64,000 bases of DNA from Paenibacillus sedimenti (GCF_014534655.1 NZ_JACVVD010000008.1:186001-250000), one strand, 5' to 3'. Positions 55,089 through 64,000 are shown, counted from the stretch's first letter. A program made the numbers and translations. The notes: a model not told the origin generated them from the letters alone.

Positions 55089-56434
55089 CAGGCTTCCCCT
55101 CCTTCTATGCCGCGGGCGATCAGTTCTTCTTGAACGTCATTGTTTTTGAAGAGCTTGCCGAGTACTTTGATGACGGTTAGTCCGAGCAAAATGTAAAGGA
55201 AGCAAAATAGGACGAGCATCGTATCCACATGCGTGGAAGTGGTTGCACCTTCGGTTGTTTTCATAAAGCCGCGGAGTATCCAGGGCTGACGTCCGACTTC
55301 GGCATATACCCAACCGCATTCGATGCCGAGCATGGCGAGCGGTCCTGACCACGTAATCAGACGCAGCAGCCAGCGTGGGTAACGGCCATGATTTTTATGA
55401 GCTCTGCGCTGTGCCCATAAGTAGATGAAGCCCAACAGGGTGAGGAAGATACCGATGGAGACCATCATATCGAAAATGTAATGTACATAGAGCGGCGGGC
55501 GCTCTTTGACCGGGGTTTCATTCAGGCCTTGGACTTCCGCCGTCGGAGAGCCATGAGCCAGAATACTTAGGGCATAAGGGATTTTGAGCCCATATTTGAT
55601 CTCGTTGTCTTTAGTCAAGAACCCGCCCAATACCAGTGGAGCATTCTCCGAAGTCTCGAAATGCCACTCGGCGGCGGCCAACTTTTCAGGTTGATATTTG
55701 GCTAGGAATTTACCGGAAAGATCGCCGACAAGAGCGGTGGACAGCGAGAAAACAAGAGCTGCAGTCATTGTGAGTTTAAGCGCTTTGCGATGATAGAGCG
55801 TATCTTTCTTTTTCAATAAAGAGAAAGCGGCAATCGCGGCAAGTATAAAAGCACTCGTCATATAGGACGAAGCGAGCACATGCGCAACTTTCGTCGGCGT
55901 AGCCGGATTAAACATTGCAACCAGCGGCTGAATGTCGGTGATGATCCCATTTTGCAGCTTAAAGCCTTGCGGCGTGTTCATGAAAGCATTCACGGTCGTA
56001 ATAAAGAACGCGGAGGCGGAGGAGCCGATGACGACAGGGATCAGCAGCAAAAAATGCATCATAGGTTTCTTGAAACGGTCCCACGTGTACAAATAAATGC
56101 CCAGGAAGATCGCTTCAAAAAAGAAAGCGAAAGTCTCCAGGAACAGCGGCAGCGCAATCGCCTGCCCGGCAATCCGCATGAAGCTTGGCCATAGTAAGCT
56201 TAGTTGCAGGCCAATTGCCGTTCCGGTCACAACGCCGACAGCGACGGTAATCACGAAGCCGCGCGCCCAGCGCCGCGCCATGAGCGAGTAATACGGGTCA
56301 TTGCGCTTAATCGCTGTCCATTCGGCGAGTGCGATCATCAAGGGGACACCGACCCCGATCGTAGCGAAAATAATGTGAAACGCGAGAGTAAGCTCGGTAA
56401 GCATGCGGCTGTAAAGCACAGGATCGTAGTGCAT
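55088..56434 (-). CDS. cydA: Cytochrome bd quinol oxidase subunit I
   Basis: Haem-bearing subunit (448 aa) of cytochrome bd. The N-terminal YSRMLTELTLAFHIIFATIGVGVPLMIALAEW contains the axial His for a high-spin haem. The conserved EVGRQPWILRGFMKTTEG segment and a short Q-loop, typical of Firmicutes, are present. The open frame extends 41 codons upstream, but that part overlaps a separate small ORF. The ATG at 56434 lies 8 bases after AAGGAG and matches the family N-terminus. It is second in a four-gene operon. Confidence 0.95.
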   Translation of the reverse strand: MHYDPVLYSRMLTELTLAFHIIFATIGVGVPLMIALAEWTAIKRNDPYYSLMARRWARGFVITVAVGVVTGTAIGLQLSLLWPSFMRIAGQAIALPLFLETFAFFFEAIFLGIYLYTWDRFKKPMMHFLLLIPVVIGSSASAFFITTVNAFMNTPQGFKLQNGIITDIQPLVAMFNPATPTKVAHVLASSYMTSAFILAAIAAFSLLKKKDTLYHRKALKLTMTAALVFSLSTALVGDLSGKFLAKYQPEKLAAAEWHFETSENAPLVLGGFLTKDNEIKYGLKIPYALSILAHGSPTAEVQGLNETPVKERPPLYVHYIFDMMVSIGIFLTLLGFIYLWAQRRAHKNHGRYPRWLLRLITWSGPLAMLGIECGWVYAEVGRQPWILRGFMKTTEGATTSTHVDTMLVLFCFLYILLGLTVIKVLGKLFKNNDVQEELIARGIEGGEA

Positions 56435-56448
56435 ATTACCATCTCCTT

Positions 56449-56547
56449 TTATGCAAATAAATGACGGCTCCAAGAAATAAGCATGATCACAGCAACCACT
56501 GCGCATAGGATGATTAGCGCCTTTTCCTGTTTGCGGTATTTGTCCAT
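56449..56547 (-). CDS. Tiny single-helix membrane peptide leading the cyd operon
   Basis: A 32-aa ORF (MDKYRKQEKALIILCAVVAV, then IMLISWSRHLFA) with a charged N-terminus and one strong hydrophobic helix. AGGTGA lies ahead of its ATG, and its stop is 14 bases before the cydA start. It is too short for usual annotation and overlaps the false N-terminal extension of cydA in another frame. The composition and position fit an accessory oxidase peptide, but it does not resemble CydX or CydS to me. Protein status is inferred from the ribosome site, hydrophobicity and operon placement. Confidence 0.5.
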   Translation of the reverse strand: MDKYRKQEKALIILCAVVAVIMLISWSRHLFA

Positions 56548-56600
56548 ATATATTCACCTGCTCTATCGTTCTTTCTATACTTTTATCATATACGAAAGTA

Positions 56601-56616
56601 TGTGATTAATTTCACA
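56601..56616. promoter_or_regulatory. Rex- or Fnr-like operator upstream of the cyd operon
   Basis: TGTGATTAATTTCACA, a perfect TGTGA-N6-TCACA dyad, lies about 55 bases before the first cyd-operon ORF. B. subtilis cydABCD is repressed by the NADH sensor Rex through sites of this form. Fnr/CRP-family sites share the same pattern, so the regulator is not certain. Confidence 0.6.
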
Positions 56617-56721
56617 TAAATGTGAGCAACGAATGACAAGTGTTTGACGGAGTTGTGAAAGTCAGCATGTTGTTGTTGTTATGTTGTTTGAATAGGGCTT
56701 CCTCTGCACCCCTGCACAATT

Positions 56722-56749
56722 GCGACATATTTGTGTTCTATTATGTCGC
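56722..56749. promoter_or_regulatory. Inverted repeat upstream of the GH95-like gene
   Basis: GCGACATA / TATGTCGC, perfect 8-base arms 12 bases apart. It sits 33 bases before a TATAAT at 56782-56787 that may serve the GH95-like gene. The position suits an activator site, possibly for the neighbouring AraC protein. Confidence 0.35.
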
Positions 56750-56822
56750 TCTGAACGATTCATGGAGCTTCTCCTACTCGATATAATAATTAATATAACG
56801 AGCAGATTAGGAGAGTAATAGC

Positions 56823-59555
56823 ATGATTAAAGGATCGGGAACCGCACGAATGTACGAAAAAGGAAATTACACTAACACCTATAAAGAAGTGCCAACAATA
56901 AATCCCGGATTAGCGTGGCGGGAAGGCATGATTAGCGGAAACGGCGAAAACGGGTATATCACGTCAGGCTCGCCGTATACGGACAGTTTTATTTTTCAAT
57001 ATATGTGGTACAACTATCCGTCCCGAGATCCAAGAGTGATTCCGGAAGAATTAACGGGGCAGCTTGCCGAGGCCAGATGGAATGTTTTTCATCTGAATGA
57101 TCAATGGAAGATTACTTTTCCGGACGGTACAACTAGGCAAAGAACCTTTTTTTACAGCTACCATCCGGGACACCAGCTCAGATTGAGCGTGACGGATAAG
57201 GGATCCGTGTCCGGGTATGAAAGATGGACGAATTACGAGACGGCGGAAACCGGTGTGCGTTACACCGATGAATTCGGTGAGTGGATTCGAACCTCGTTTA
57301 CATCCAGAGAAGACAATGTTTCGATTACGAAGATTGAACAATCCTCAGCCGGCGCAAAGATCAACATGATTATCTCCATTGACGACATCTCGGGTATGTA
57401 CAAAGCGCGGGATGGCGCGTCCGAGCTTTCGGCACTCCAATACAAAAAGCTGGTGGATCCGAATGCGGCATATATCGCACAGGTTGCCCATTACCCGTCC
57501 TACCCGGGAAGCGAATTGATCGATGGCGGATATGCAGGCCTGACGCAAGTTATTGTTGTTAACGGATCCAAGAAGAGAGTACTCCTTGCTGACACGAATG
57601 AACCGATGAACGTCGGAACGGAACAAAATCCTGCGATTCAAGTGATCGATGCCGACGCCGTATATTTAATAACGCAATCGAGCAGGACATTTGATATGGG
57701 CAAAAGCGAAGATTTTGCCGGAATGACGCAATACGATATAGTTGATAATGTTTTTAAAAACACGAATGCTGTCTCGGAAAAATATAAAGATTCCTCCGGC
57801 AATTTCGATTACAACGCCGCACTTGCACCGCATGCCCAAAAACAGTCCGCAGAATTTAACGCTGTATGTTTTACGCTTCAAGGCGACGAGGATGACAAGA
57901 GCGCAGACAACTTATCGCTAATCAACGCGCAAAAGGCATCGAAAACCAAAATCAATCACGCTTTTATGGAGCAGGTGTACAACCAGGGACGATATGCCTT
58001 AATTTGTTGCAGCGGTTCAAGCGCGCCGCGGTTGTATGGAATGTGGACCGGAGAATGGAATCCCGGATGGCGTGGCATCTATACCCTCGACGCCAACGTG
58101 AATTTGCAGGTTTCCCCCATGAATACAGGCCGTTTCACGCTAGCGCAGCTTGGGTATATTACATTCTTCTTGAGAAATGCCCCCGATTTCGAATACAATG
58201 CGCGAATGTCTTACGGGATGCATGATGCGCTTCAGGTGTCTGTAAATTCGGATGGCGACCGCGGGATGCAAGTGGAATACGATAATGATTATCCATTTGA
58301 ATACTGGAATGCAGGGGCAAGCTGGTGTCTGCTTCCCATCTTCGAGTATTGGCAGTGTTACGGCAACCGTCAGATTCCAATCCATGACAACATGAGAATC
58401 CATAATCTGAAACCGCTTCTCAGTGTAAAGGACGGTGGGCTGACGGATAAAGAATTCGGTCAATTAATCGAAAAGGGATATTTGGATCTGGAAAAGGATA
58501 TTTTGCTTCCGCTGCTGACAAAGCAGGCTAATTTCTGGGAGCAGCTATGTACGCCGGAATATTATACGGATAAAAACGGTAATGCTTGCTATGAGAAAGG
58601 GAAGACAGCGCTAAATCCAGGCGAGAAATATATGTTGATCCCTACCTATTCGCCGGAGAATAATCCAATCGGTTACAACAGTACGATTACGGCAAATGCC
58701 ACAATGGATATTTCCGCGGCGCGAGATGGTCTGTATATGGTCATAACCATGGAGAAAGCAATAAAGCGCGACGGATATGAAGACGCAGTTGCCAAATGGG
58801 AAGCGTTGCTGGCGCTGTTGCCGGATTACAAAGTCGATAAGGACGGCGCATTACGCGAATGGGCGATGAATGAATACACCGAAAACAACAATCACCGCCA
58901 TTTGAGCCATCTCTACCCTGCATGGCCTGCGTATGAAACGCAGAACAATATGGATTTGATGAAAGCTGCCAATATCTCCATCGAGAACAGAAATAAATAT
59001 AATACAGGGGACGCGACAGCGGGGCACGGCTGGATGCACAAGGCTCTTGTTTACGCCAGGTTAAAAAACGGTGACGGGGTCGTCTCTTCCCTTCTGCCGA
59101 TGATGGCAGATTCCGGTTACTACACTTCCTTGATGACGGACCATGACACAAACAGAAGAAGCGACTGTTATTGTACGGATACCTTATTTGGTACAGTTGG
59201 AGCAGTAAATGAAGCTCTGCTATTCTCCAATACAGGTGAAATTGAAGTTCTTCCGGCGCTGCCTACCGGATGGAAATCGGGGTCCATAAACGGATTGATG
59301 GCAAGGACTCGAGTGGAAGTTAAAGAGTTAATATGGGACACCAACGTTGTACGTGTTACATTAAAATCAGTTGTAGATCATAATGAAATCAAATTAAAAG
59401 CAGGCATTCCGTGGATAAAAGCCATGGTTAACGCCCAAGAAACAAAGGCGCTTTGCGATGAATATGGTAAACATATTCGCTTAACGCTGCATTCCGGTTT
59501 AGACGTTACAGTTGATTTTATTTTGTCCGATAGATGTGATGTTCATGGTATATAA
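56823..59555 (+). CDS. GH95-like glycoside hydrolase
   Basis: Large glycosidase (910 aa) resembling family 95 (alpha-L-fucosidase/alpha-L-galactosidase). It has an N-terminal beta-sandwich (about 20-300), then an (alpha/alpha)6 barrel. GH95-like motifs are RYALICCSGSSAPRLYGMWTGEWNPGWRGIYTLDANVNLQ (in segments), the NNHRHLSHLYPAWP signature near residue 690, and a C-terminal beta domain with ALPTGWKSGSINGLMARTRVEV. There is no signal peptide, so it is probably intracellular. AGGAG lies before the ATG. Substrate could be a fucosylated or galactosylated plant glycan. It is followed convergently by an AraC regulator. Confidence 0.82.
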   Translation: MIKGSGTARMYEKGNYTNTYKEVPTINPGLAWREGMISGNGENGYITSGSPYTDSFIFQYMWYNYPSRDPRVIPEELTGQLAEARWNVFHLNDQWKITFPDGTTRQRTFFYSYHPGHQLRLSVTDKGSVSGYERWTNYETAETGVRYTDEFGEWIRTSFTSREDNVSITKIEQSSAGAKINMIISIDDISGMYKARDGASELSALQYKKLVDPNAAYIAQVAHYPSYPGSELIDGGYAGLTQVIVVNGSKKRVLLADTNEPMNVGTEQNPAIQVIDADAVYLITQSSRTFDMGKSEDFAGMTQYDIVDNVFKNTNAVSEKYKDSSGNFDYNAALAPHAQKQSAEFNAVCFTLQGDEDDKSADNLSLINAQKASKTKINHAFMEQVYNQGRYALICCSGSSAPRLYGMWTGEWNPGWRGIYTLDANVNLQVSPMNTGRFTLAQLGYITFFLRNAPDFEYNARMSYGMHDALQVSVNSDGDRGMQVEYDNDYPFEYWNAGASWCLLPIFEYWQCYGNRQIPIHDNMRIHNLKPLLSVKDGGLTDKEFGQLIEKGYLDLEKDILLPLLTKQANFWEQLCTPEYYTDKNGNACYEKGKTALNPGEKYMLIPTYSPENNPIGYNSTITANATMDISAARDGLYMVITMEKAIKRDGYEDAVAKWEALLALLPDYKVDKDGALREWAMNEYTENNNHRHLSHLYPAWPAYETQNNMDLMKAANISIENRNKYNTGDATAGHGWMHKALVYARLKNGDGVVSSLLPMMADSGYYTSLMTDHDTNRRSDCYCTDTLFGTVGAVNEALLFSNTGEIEVLPALPTGWKSGSINGLMARTRVEVKELIWDTNVVRVTLKSVVDHNEIKLKAGIPWIKAMVNAQETKALCDEYGKHIRLTLHSGLDVTVDFILSDRCDVHGI

Positions 59556-59605
59556 TTTTTGAATGAGGTGTAACAGGACGTTTCAGAAAAACAGCAAAGG
59601 CAGAT

Positions 59606-59648
59606 CGAGGCTATGTTGAAATCATGTAAATGATTCAGGATAGCCTCG
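59606..59648. terminator. Shared terminator between GH95-like and AraC genes
   Basis: Long interrupted stem: CGAGGCTAT / ATAGCCTCG outside and AATCAT / ATGATT inside, between convergent genes. The T-tract is short. Confidence 0.65.
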
Positions 59649-59663
59649 GTTTGTAATGTGTCT

Positions 59664-60560
59664 TCATTGGGATGTCACATTGAGATCAGAGGGCTTGCGT
59701 AAGGAGCGATATTCCCCTGCCGAGACATTGTAGTATTTCTTAAAGGCGGCACAAAAATGTTCCAGTGAAGAAAAACCGACATGTCGCGCTATTTCGCTAA
59801 TGGACATTGAGGTCATAGTAAGAAGGTGAGTAGCGGCCGTCATTCTTGCCCTGGTCTTTTTTTGGGAGAACGACATGCCATAATACTGTTGAATGGTTCT
59901 CTCCGTCTGTCTGACGCTTAGCCCCAATTTTTGGGCGAGCTGCTGAATAGTTATATCATGAAAGTCAGACAGAAAGCTGTTTTCAATGATAACGATTCTC
60001 TCGTCGTCCAAGGTTTTAAGCGGCATAGCGGAGGATGTCGGATAATTGTTTGTGTAGTTTCTGATCAGCTTGATGACAATCTGCTCGATAATATTTTGTA
60101 TCGTCAGGTAGTAGCCGACATACCGGTTGGCAGTTTCATAGGAGAGCTGCTCGAACAATTGCATCAAATTCTGCTTGTCCTGACCGAACCAAAAGGTTGT
60201 TTGAACGAATTGCTCTGCAATAAAGGACAGCTCCGGATCATCGTTACTTTGATTGGCCAACACTTCAAAGCATATGCAGTATTCCGCCATAGGGTCGGAA
60301 AGATCCGTAATTTGCTCGTGCACAATATCCGGGCCAGTCATGTATAGCGTGCCAGGATGTATCGGATATTTGGAGCCGCTTGCTACCAAGATTCCTTGTC
60401 CTCGAGGAATATAATGCAGTTCATAGCTTTTCATGCTATGGCTGTGTTCGAGAAAGGATTGATAAAAGTACCCGAATCTGACATACAGAACGTTTAATAA
60501 TAACCCGCCTAACGAAATCTTGACGTTCATATTTTCGACACTAACTTTCGGGAGCTCCAC
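59664..60560 (-). CDS. AraC-family transcriptional regulator
   Basis: A 298-aa regulator with an N-terminal cupin-like sensing domain (about 15-140, with HSHSMKSYELHYIPRGQGILVASGSKYPIHPG in segments) and a C-terminal AraC double helix-turn-helix (about 195-295, ITIQQLAQKLGLSVRQTERTIQQYYG ... ISEIARHVGFSSLEHFCAAFKKYY). GTG start after AAGGGA. It lies between the GH95-like gene and the broken sensor kinase and probably controls the glycosidase in response to a sugar. The 407-base gap to the kinase has small hairpins (for example 60737-60762) but no gene. Confidence 0.9.
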   Translation of the reverse strand: MELPKVSVENMNVKISLGGLLLNVLYVRFGYFYQSFLEHSHSMKSYELHYIPRGQGILVASGSKYPIHPGTLYMTGPDIVHEQITDLSDPMAEYCICFEVLANQSNDDPELSFIAEQFVQTTFWFGQDKQNLMQLFEQLSYETANRYVGYYLTIQNIIEQIVIKLIRNYTNNYPTSSAMPLKTLDDERIVIIENSFLSDFHDITIQQLAQKLGLSVRQTERTIQQYYGMSFSQKKTRARMTAATHLLTMTSMSISEIARHVGFSSLEHFCAAFKKYYNVSAGEYRSLRKPSDLNVTSQ

Positions 60561-60967
60561 TTGATCAATCCCTTCTTTGCAGATTCTTGGTTTTGTTCCC
60601 TAAAATGACCTCGAGATGTCCTTTACACTTCATTATGTGTGTCCAATAATCTTAACGCAAGTTCGCACTTAACAATAACGAAAATTCCCAAATATCCAAA
60701 GAGGGAAAGAGTTTTTCCCAAATGACAGCAGTGAGCCAAAAACCCGACGTGGCGGGATTTTGCTGTAGTAAACATCTGTGAAATCCCATGATTTGTCCGA
60801 GTTGGAAGTCGTTTATGGAAAATACCGGCACCACTTTACTTGAGGATTATTATCGTTTATAGGTGCTCCTCTCAAGGTTTTTGGGTTTCTTGGCAGATTC
60901 CATTATCCTTGGTTTGGCGCACCTTTACAATTGTTTCGAAATCCAGGATAAAAAAAGGACATGTCAC

Positions 60968-62490
60968 ATGAAACTATCCTATTTGAAAAAACTTCCCATC
61001 ATGCTGCAGCTATCTTTACTAGGTTTATTCATTGTTGCGGTTATGCTTTCGATCATGGCGGCGAATTATTATAGTGCGATCAATGTTGTAAAGAGGAATA
61101 ACAGCGATTATATCAAAGGTGTTATTTCGCAGCTGAATCAATCCATTTCTGCGAATAGCAAAGATATTCAAAGAATTATTGAAACGGTTGCCTACAACGG
61201 ACAAACCGTACAAAACTATTTGACTGCTACTAATTTAGCCCAAAAGGTTGAATTGTTTTCCCAGTTGAAGGCTTATTTGTCAGATATGGCGGGAATGAAA
61301 TCGGGAATTCTGGATATCGCGCTAGTCGAAAAAAATGGCGCTGTCTCCAATCTCCTTGCCAATACGGATCAACTCGCAGCAATTTCCCGGGAGATTCCGC
61401 GAAATAACTTGTCCTATTTTTTGGGACTTAAAATGATTGGTTTTCCTTACCATGAAACGCCGGTATTGGTGGCGGGAGCACCTATCTACTCAATAACTGA
61501 TTTTGATGCCGACAAAAATGAACTCGGCACTTTGCTGCTGGTATTAGATAATCGATTGCTTTTCGGCGACGGCAAGCCTGTCAATTTACCCGAGGGTGCC
61601 TTAGTCTACATGGATGATCGTAACGGAAGGCTATTTTATACGAATGACGATTCAAGCAATCTGGGGGAGCCGATTCCCAAAGATAAATTGTTGAATCCTA
61701 ACAGTCAATATATGATTCAGAGGGAAGCTATTCCGGATTTGGGCGGTGAAATTGTTATCGCCATGCCGAATCGTGTGCTCCTGTAAGGTCTTAATGAGAT
61801 TCGTCGACAGCAGCTTATCATGGTCGCAATCGCACTTTTATTGATGATCATACCTCTTCTGTACGTAAGCAACAACATTCTGCAGCCTTTGAAGAAGTTT
61901 ATGAGGCTGATGGGAGAAGTGAGTCTCGGTGAAAAAAAACATCTCAGCAAACGAATCACAGTAGATGGTTATGCAGAAATGATTATTATGGCTTCTCGTT
62001 TCAATGAAATGTTGGCGGAAATTGAGAAGTTGACGGATCATTTGCTGGAAAGCAAGCGTGTCCTCTACGAGACGGAATTGATTAAACGGAGAGCGGAACT
62101 CAGCTTTTTGCAAAGCCAAATCAACCCCCATTTTTTATACAATACGCTGGAATCGATTAAAGGGCTTGCTGTGAGACAGAATTCTTCACAAATATTCGAA
62201 CTTACAAAAGCGCTCTCCTTGTTTTTTCGTTACAGTATCAAGGGACCCGATATGATTTCGCTGGAAGAAGAATTGAGCATTATTAAAAACTATATCTTCA
62301 TTCATCAAATCCGGTTTGGGAATCGATTACAAGTGGAATATGACATTCGCACGGAATGCCTTGGATGTCTTGTCCCAAAAATGATCCTTCAACCCATCGT
62401 GGAGAACGCCATCAAACATGGTATTGAGCCGCTCGAACGAACCGGATTATTGGTGATTAAAGGAAATAGGCACGGGGAGAACCTGCATCT
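60968..62490 (+). pseudogene. Broken YesM-type sensor histidine kinase
   Basis: Remnant of a sensor kinase like the one at the window start. The ATG at 60968 follows AAAGGA. The membrane helix, extracytoplasmic domain and second helix can be read, but an in-frame TAA at 61784-61786 interrupts the frame just before the second membrane segment. After the stop the same frame continues with HAMP, the phospho-acceptor motif QINPHFLYNTLESIKG and N-box VENAIKHGI. It then ends in foreign sequence near 62490, so the G-boxes needed for ATP binding are missing. No response regulator follows. Two independent lesions make function very unlikely. Confidence 0.85.
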
Positions 62491-62689
62491 CTCGGATACG
62501 TTCAAAGAACGTATTCGCCGTCGACCGATCATTGAGCATAAGAATGCAGAACTGAAAAGGTATCACGGGATGACCAGGGCCAAATACCGAGGTTTATTTC
62601 GCATGCGAATGCAGGCCCTGCTTACCGCTTTCGTTGTAAATGCAAAGCGGATGGTGAAGTTAATAGAACAAATGCAGCCCGCCTCTTAG
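62490..62689 (+). mobile_element. Transposase C-terminal fragment fused to the kinase remnant
   Basis: In the same frame as the kinase remnant, the last 65 or so residues read ERIRRRPIIEHKNAELKRYH followed by GMTRAKYRGLFRMRMQALLT and NAKRMVKLIEQM. This is the typical C-terminus of DDE transposases of the IS1182/IS5-like type (HxxAE...KxxHGxxRAxYRG...QxxLTAxxxNxKR). It probably marks an IS insertion or deletion that removed the kinase 3' end. The rest of the element is absent. The exact junction is estimated to within about 20 bases. Confidence 0.8.
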
Positions 62690-62712
62690 GAGAGAACGGA
62701 CTGCATTTTTGT
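62670..62712 (+). terminator. Terminator at the end of the transposase fragment
   Basis: AAATGCAGcCCG / CGGaCTGCATTTTT stem with a T run, overlapping the last transposase codons. The following 62713-63090 stretch shows no convincing gene. Confidence 0.75.
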
Positions 62713-63090
62713 TTTTTTACCCTCAATTTTGGGAAAAAACCTTCATTTTCATGGATTTCATTATAAAACCAAGGTATTTTGCAGGGCTCCCCAATAATGG
62801 GGGGCTCCTTACAATGACAGTACTTTCTTTCTTTTTTTGCGCCGCTTTCTTTTTTGTGGTGTCATATTTATTGAGAAAATTTTCAGAAGTAGTGAGGATA
62901 GGATAGGTTCTTAAAATTGTTGAGAAATCTATAATTATGAATTAACATACAGGAAGTAGTTCATCCAAGTGATAGGAAAGAACATGTACGCTTCATAAGT
63001 AGTGTCAATTAACGCTATATTTTCAATTACGAGACATTGGAGTTCTGTTCACTCTTAGTTTGGAACGGAAATAAAGGGAAGTAACGGTGG

Positions 63091-63115
63091 AAGCCCTTCT
63101 CATGAAGGGCTTTTG
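63091..63115 (+). terminator. Terminator-like hairpin before the DUF4317 gene
   Basis: Perfect 8-bp stem AAGCCCTT / AAGGGCTT with a CTCATG loop followed by TT and G; the gene it serves is not identified. Confidence 0.7.
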
Positions 63116-63220
63116 TGTTGATGTGAATACTCAGGAAGGCAGGTCATCCGTTACATATTTTCAGTGCCATGGTTTATTCTGGTAAGGCTATTACACTTCT
63201 AAGGAGTTGACTGACGAATC

Positions 63221-64000
63221 ATGATAAAGAAAGAAATCGCGCATATTCGCAAGCAATTTAAATTGGATCACGACATGCTTCATATTTTCGAAATTTTTAA
63301 CGTGTATATCATGAAGGAAAGCAACGAGATCTACCATTACGAGCGCCAGCCGTTTGCCCTATTGGACAGGGAGAAGCAGGAACTATATATGGTCAATTTC
63401 AAAAAACTGCTGACTGGCGAATTAGATCAGAAGATGTTCGAGTTAAAGTTTCAAGAGGAAGCGGAGCAGCCTACGCAGGTGCTTCTCCATCAAGGTTTGG
63501 TGACCGGTGATTCGGAAGAATGGCAAGATCTAATGCTCTTGTTGGTGGAGAAAATGTTGGTGGATACCCAATACGAACAGGATACGGTGGTTACTTTCGT
63601 CCGCGGACAATATTCCCGGCCGACCAAGATCAGGAACGAAGAAGCCGATGAGAGCGAAAAGGACGAGATGTTCGCGAATCTGTTCATTCTGTGCAGCGTG
63701 AATTCTACGGAACAACAGCGGAAAACGCTCATGTTTGATTATGTCGAGAAGGAATTTAAGTATAATGTCTTCGTAGACCCGATCATCAAATTGAACTCGC
63801 CGGAGCAAGGTTTTTTCTACCCTAGCGTGACGGACAACTATTCCGACGTAAATCGCATTTTGTATTGCGCGGGGAAAGCGAATGAACCGAATCTGCAATT
63901 CATCGAGCAAGTCTTAAATGCCGAGAAGACCTTGACGGCGCTAGAAGAGAGGGCCATTTTTGAGGACATCGTGAAGGAAGTGGCGGGCGAACAACTTGAT
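63221..64000 (+). CDS. DUF4317 family protein, 3' end outside the window
   Basis: The first 260 residues of an open frame running off the window. The N-terminus MIKKEIAHIRKQFKLDHDML and the following charged alpha/beta pattern match the DUF4317 family, cytoplasmic proteins of unknown function common in Firmicutes. AAGGAG lies 14 bases before the ATG, somewhat far. The reading is continuous with no stop. Nothing nearby suggests a role. Confidence 0.75.
   Translation, partial: MIKKEIAHIRKQFKLDHDMLHIFEIFNVYIMKESNEIYHYERQPFALLDREKQELYMVNFKKLLTGELDQKMFELKFQEEAEQPTQVLLHQGLVTGDSEEWQDLMLLLVEKMLVDTQYEQDTVVTFVRGQYSRPTKIRNEEADESEKDEMFANLFILCSVNSTEQQRKTLMFDYVEKEFKYNVFVDPIIKLNSPEQGFFYPSVTDNYSDVNRILYCAGKANEPNLQFIEQVLNAEKTLTALEERAIFEDIVKEVAGEQLD

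Noticed and set aside
62709..62906. 65-aa hydrophobic plus-strand ORF
   Set aside because: No ribosome site; T-rich DNA alone explains the hydrophobic residues, and it starts inside a terminator T-run.
1..64000. tRNA, rRNA, CRISPR arrays, prophage or defence genes
   Set aside because: No cloverleaf, rRNA-like segment, regularly spaced repeats, or phage/defence genes were seen; apart from the transposase fragment and the dispersed repeats no mobile gene is present.

Overview
The window is a stretch of low-to-mid-GC Firmicutes chromosome, almost certainly from a Paenibacillus or close relative. The support is: AAGGAGG-type ribosome sites with several TTG/GTG starts; Bacillus-type sporulation genes (ytrH, ytrI, ytvI); the conserved Bacillales neighbourhood ytoI-ytpI-ytrI-ytrH-dnaE-accD-accA-pyk-fxsA-ytvI-citZ-icd-mdh-phoPR; YesM/YesN-type two-component pairs beside sugar ABC transporters; and a very large SLH-anchored pectinase. 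No rRNA, tRNA or CRISPR array was found.

Layout. 0-12.0 kb is a complete sugar-uptake locus: YesM-like sensor kinase, YesN-like regulator, two LplB/LplC-type permeases, a lipoprotein binding protein, an acetyl-esterase-like hydrolase and two GH3 glycosidases. No ATPase is encoded, so a shared MsmX-type ATPase is presumably used. 12.2-30.8 kb is housekeeping: nitroreductase, a small membrane protein, ytoI, ytpI/ytrI/ytrH, dnaE, a PgpA-like protein, accDA-pyk (with no pfkA between accA and pyk), thioesterase, fxsA, ytvI and the polyphosphate pair ppk/ppx. 31.2-34.8 kb is the TCA set citZ-icd-mdh.

35-43.3 kb interrupts the usual Bacillales order with two secreted proteins: one of unknown function and a 2071-residue protein carrying pectin methylesterase, pectate lyase, fibronectin-III and SLH domains, preceded by a good CcpA (cre) site. 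43.4-50.3 kb holds a membrane protein, a YfbR-like nucleotidase, a polysaccharide deacetylase, class I fumarase and a PhoR/PnpS-PhoP pair, with four Pho-box hexamers at exact 11-bp spacing directly ahead of phoP. 50.3-56.6 kb has a MerR-methyltransferase fusion, an oxidoreductase, a frameshifted alpha/beta hydrolase and a cytochrome bd operon. That operon includes two tiny membrane ORFs: a CydS-like peptide after cydB and an unfamiliar 32-residue peptide before cydA. 56.8-62.7 kb is a decaying glycosidase locus: a GH95-like enzyme, an AraC regulator, and a sensor kinase broken by an in-frame stop and fused at its C-terminus to a transposase fragment. The window ends inside a DUF4317-type gene.

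The most unusual non-coding signal is a roughly 155-170 bp dispersed element with terminal inverted repeats. It is present in two opposite-facing copies, upstream of ytrH/dnaE and in the probable leader of fumA, and it creates spurious ORFs with near-identical peptides. All functional calls rest on reading the sequence and family knowledge; no database search was possible.
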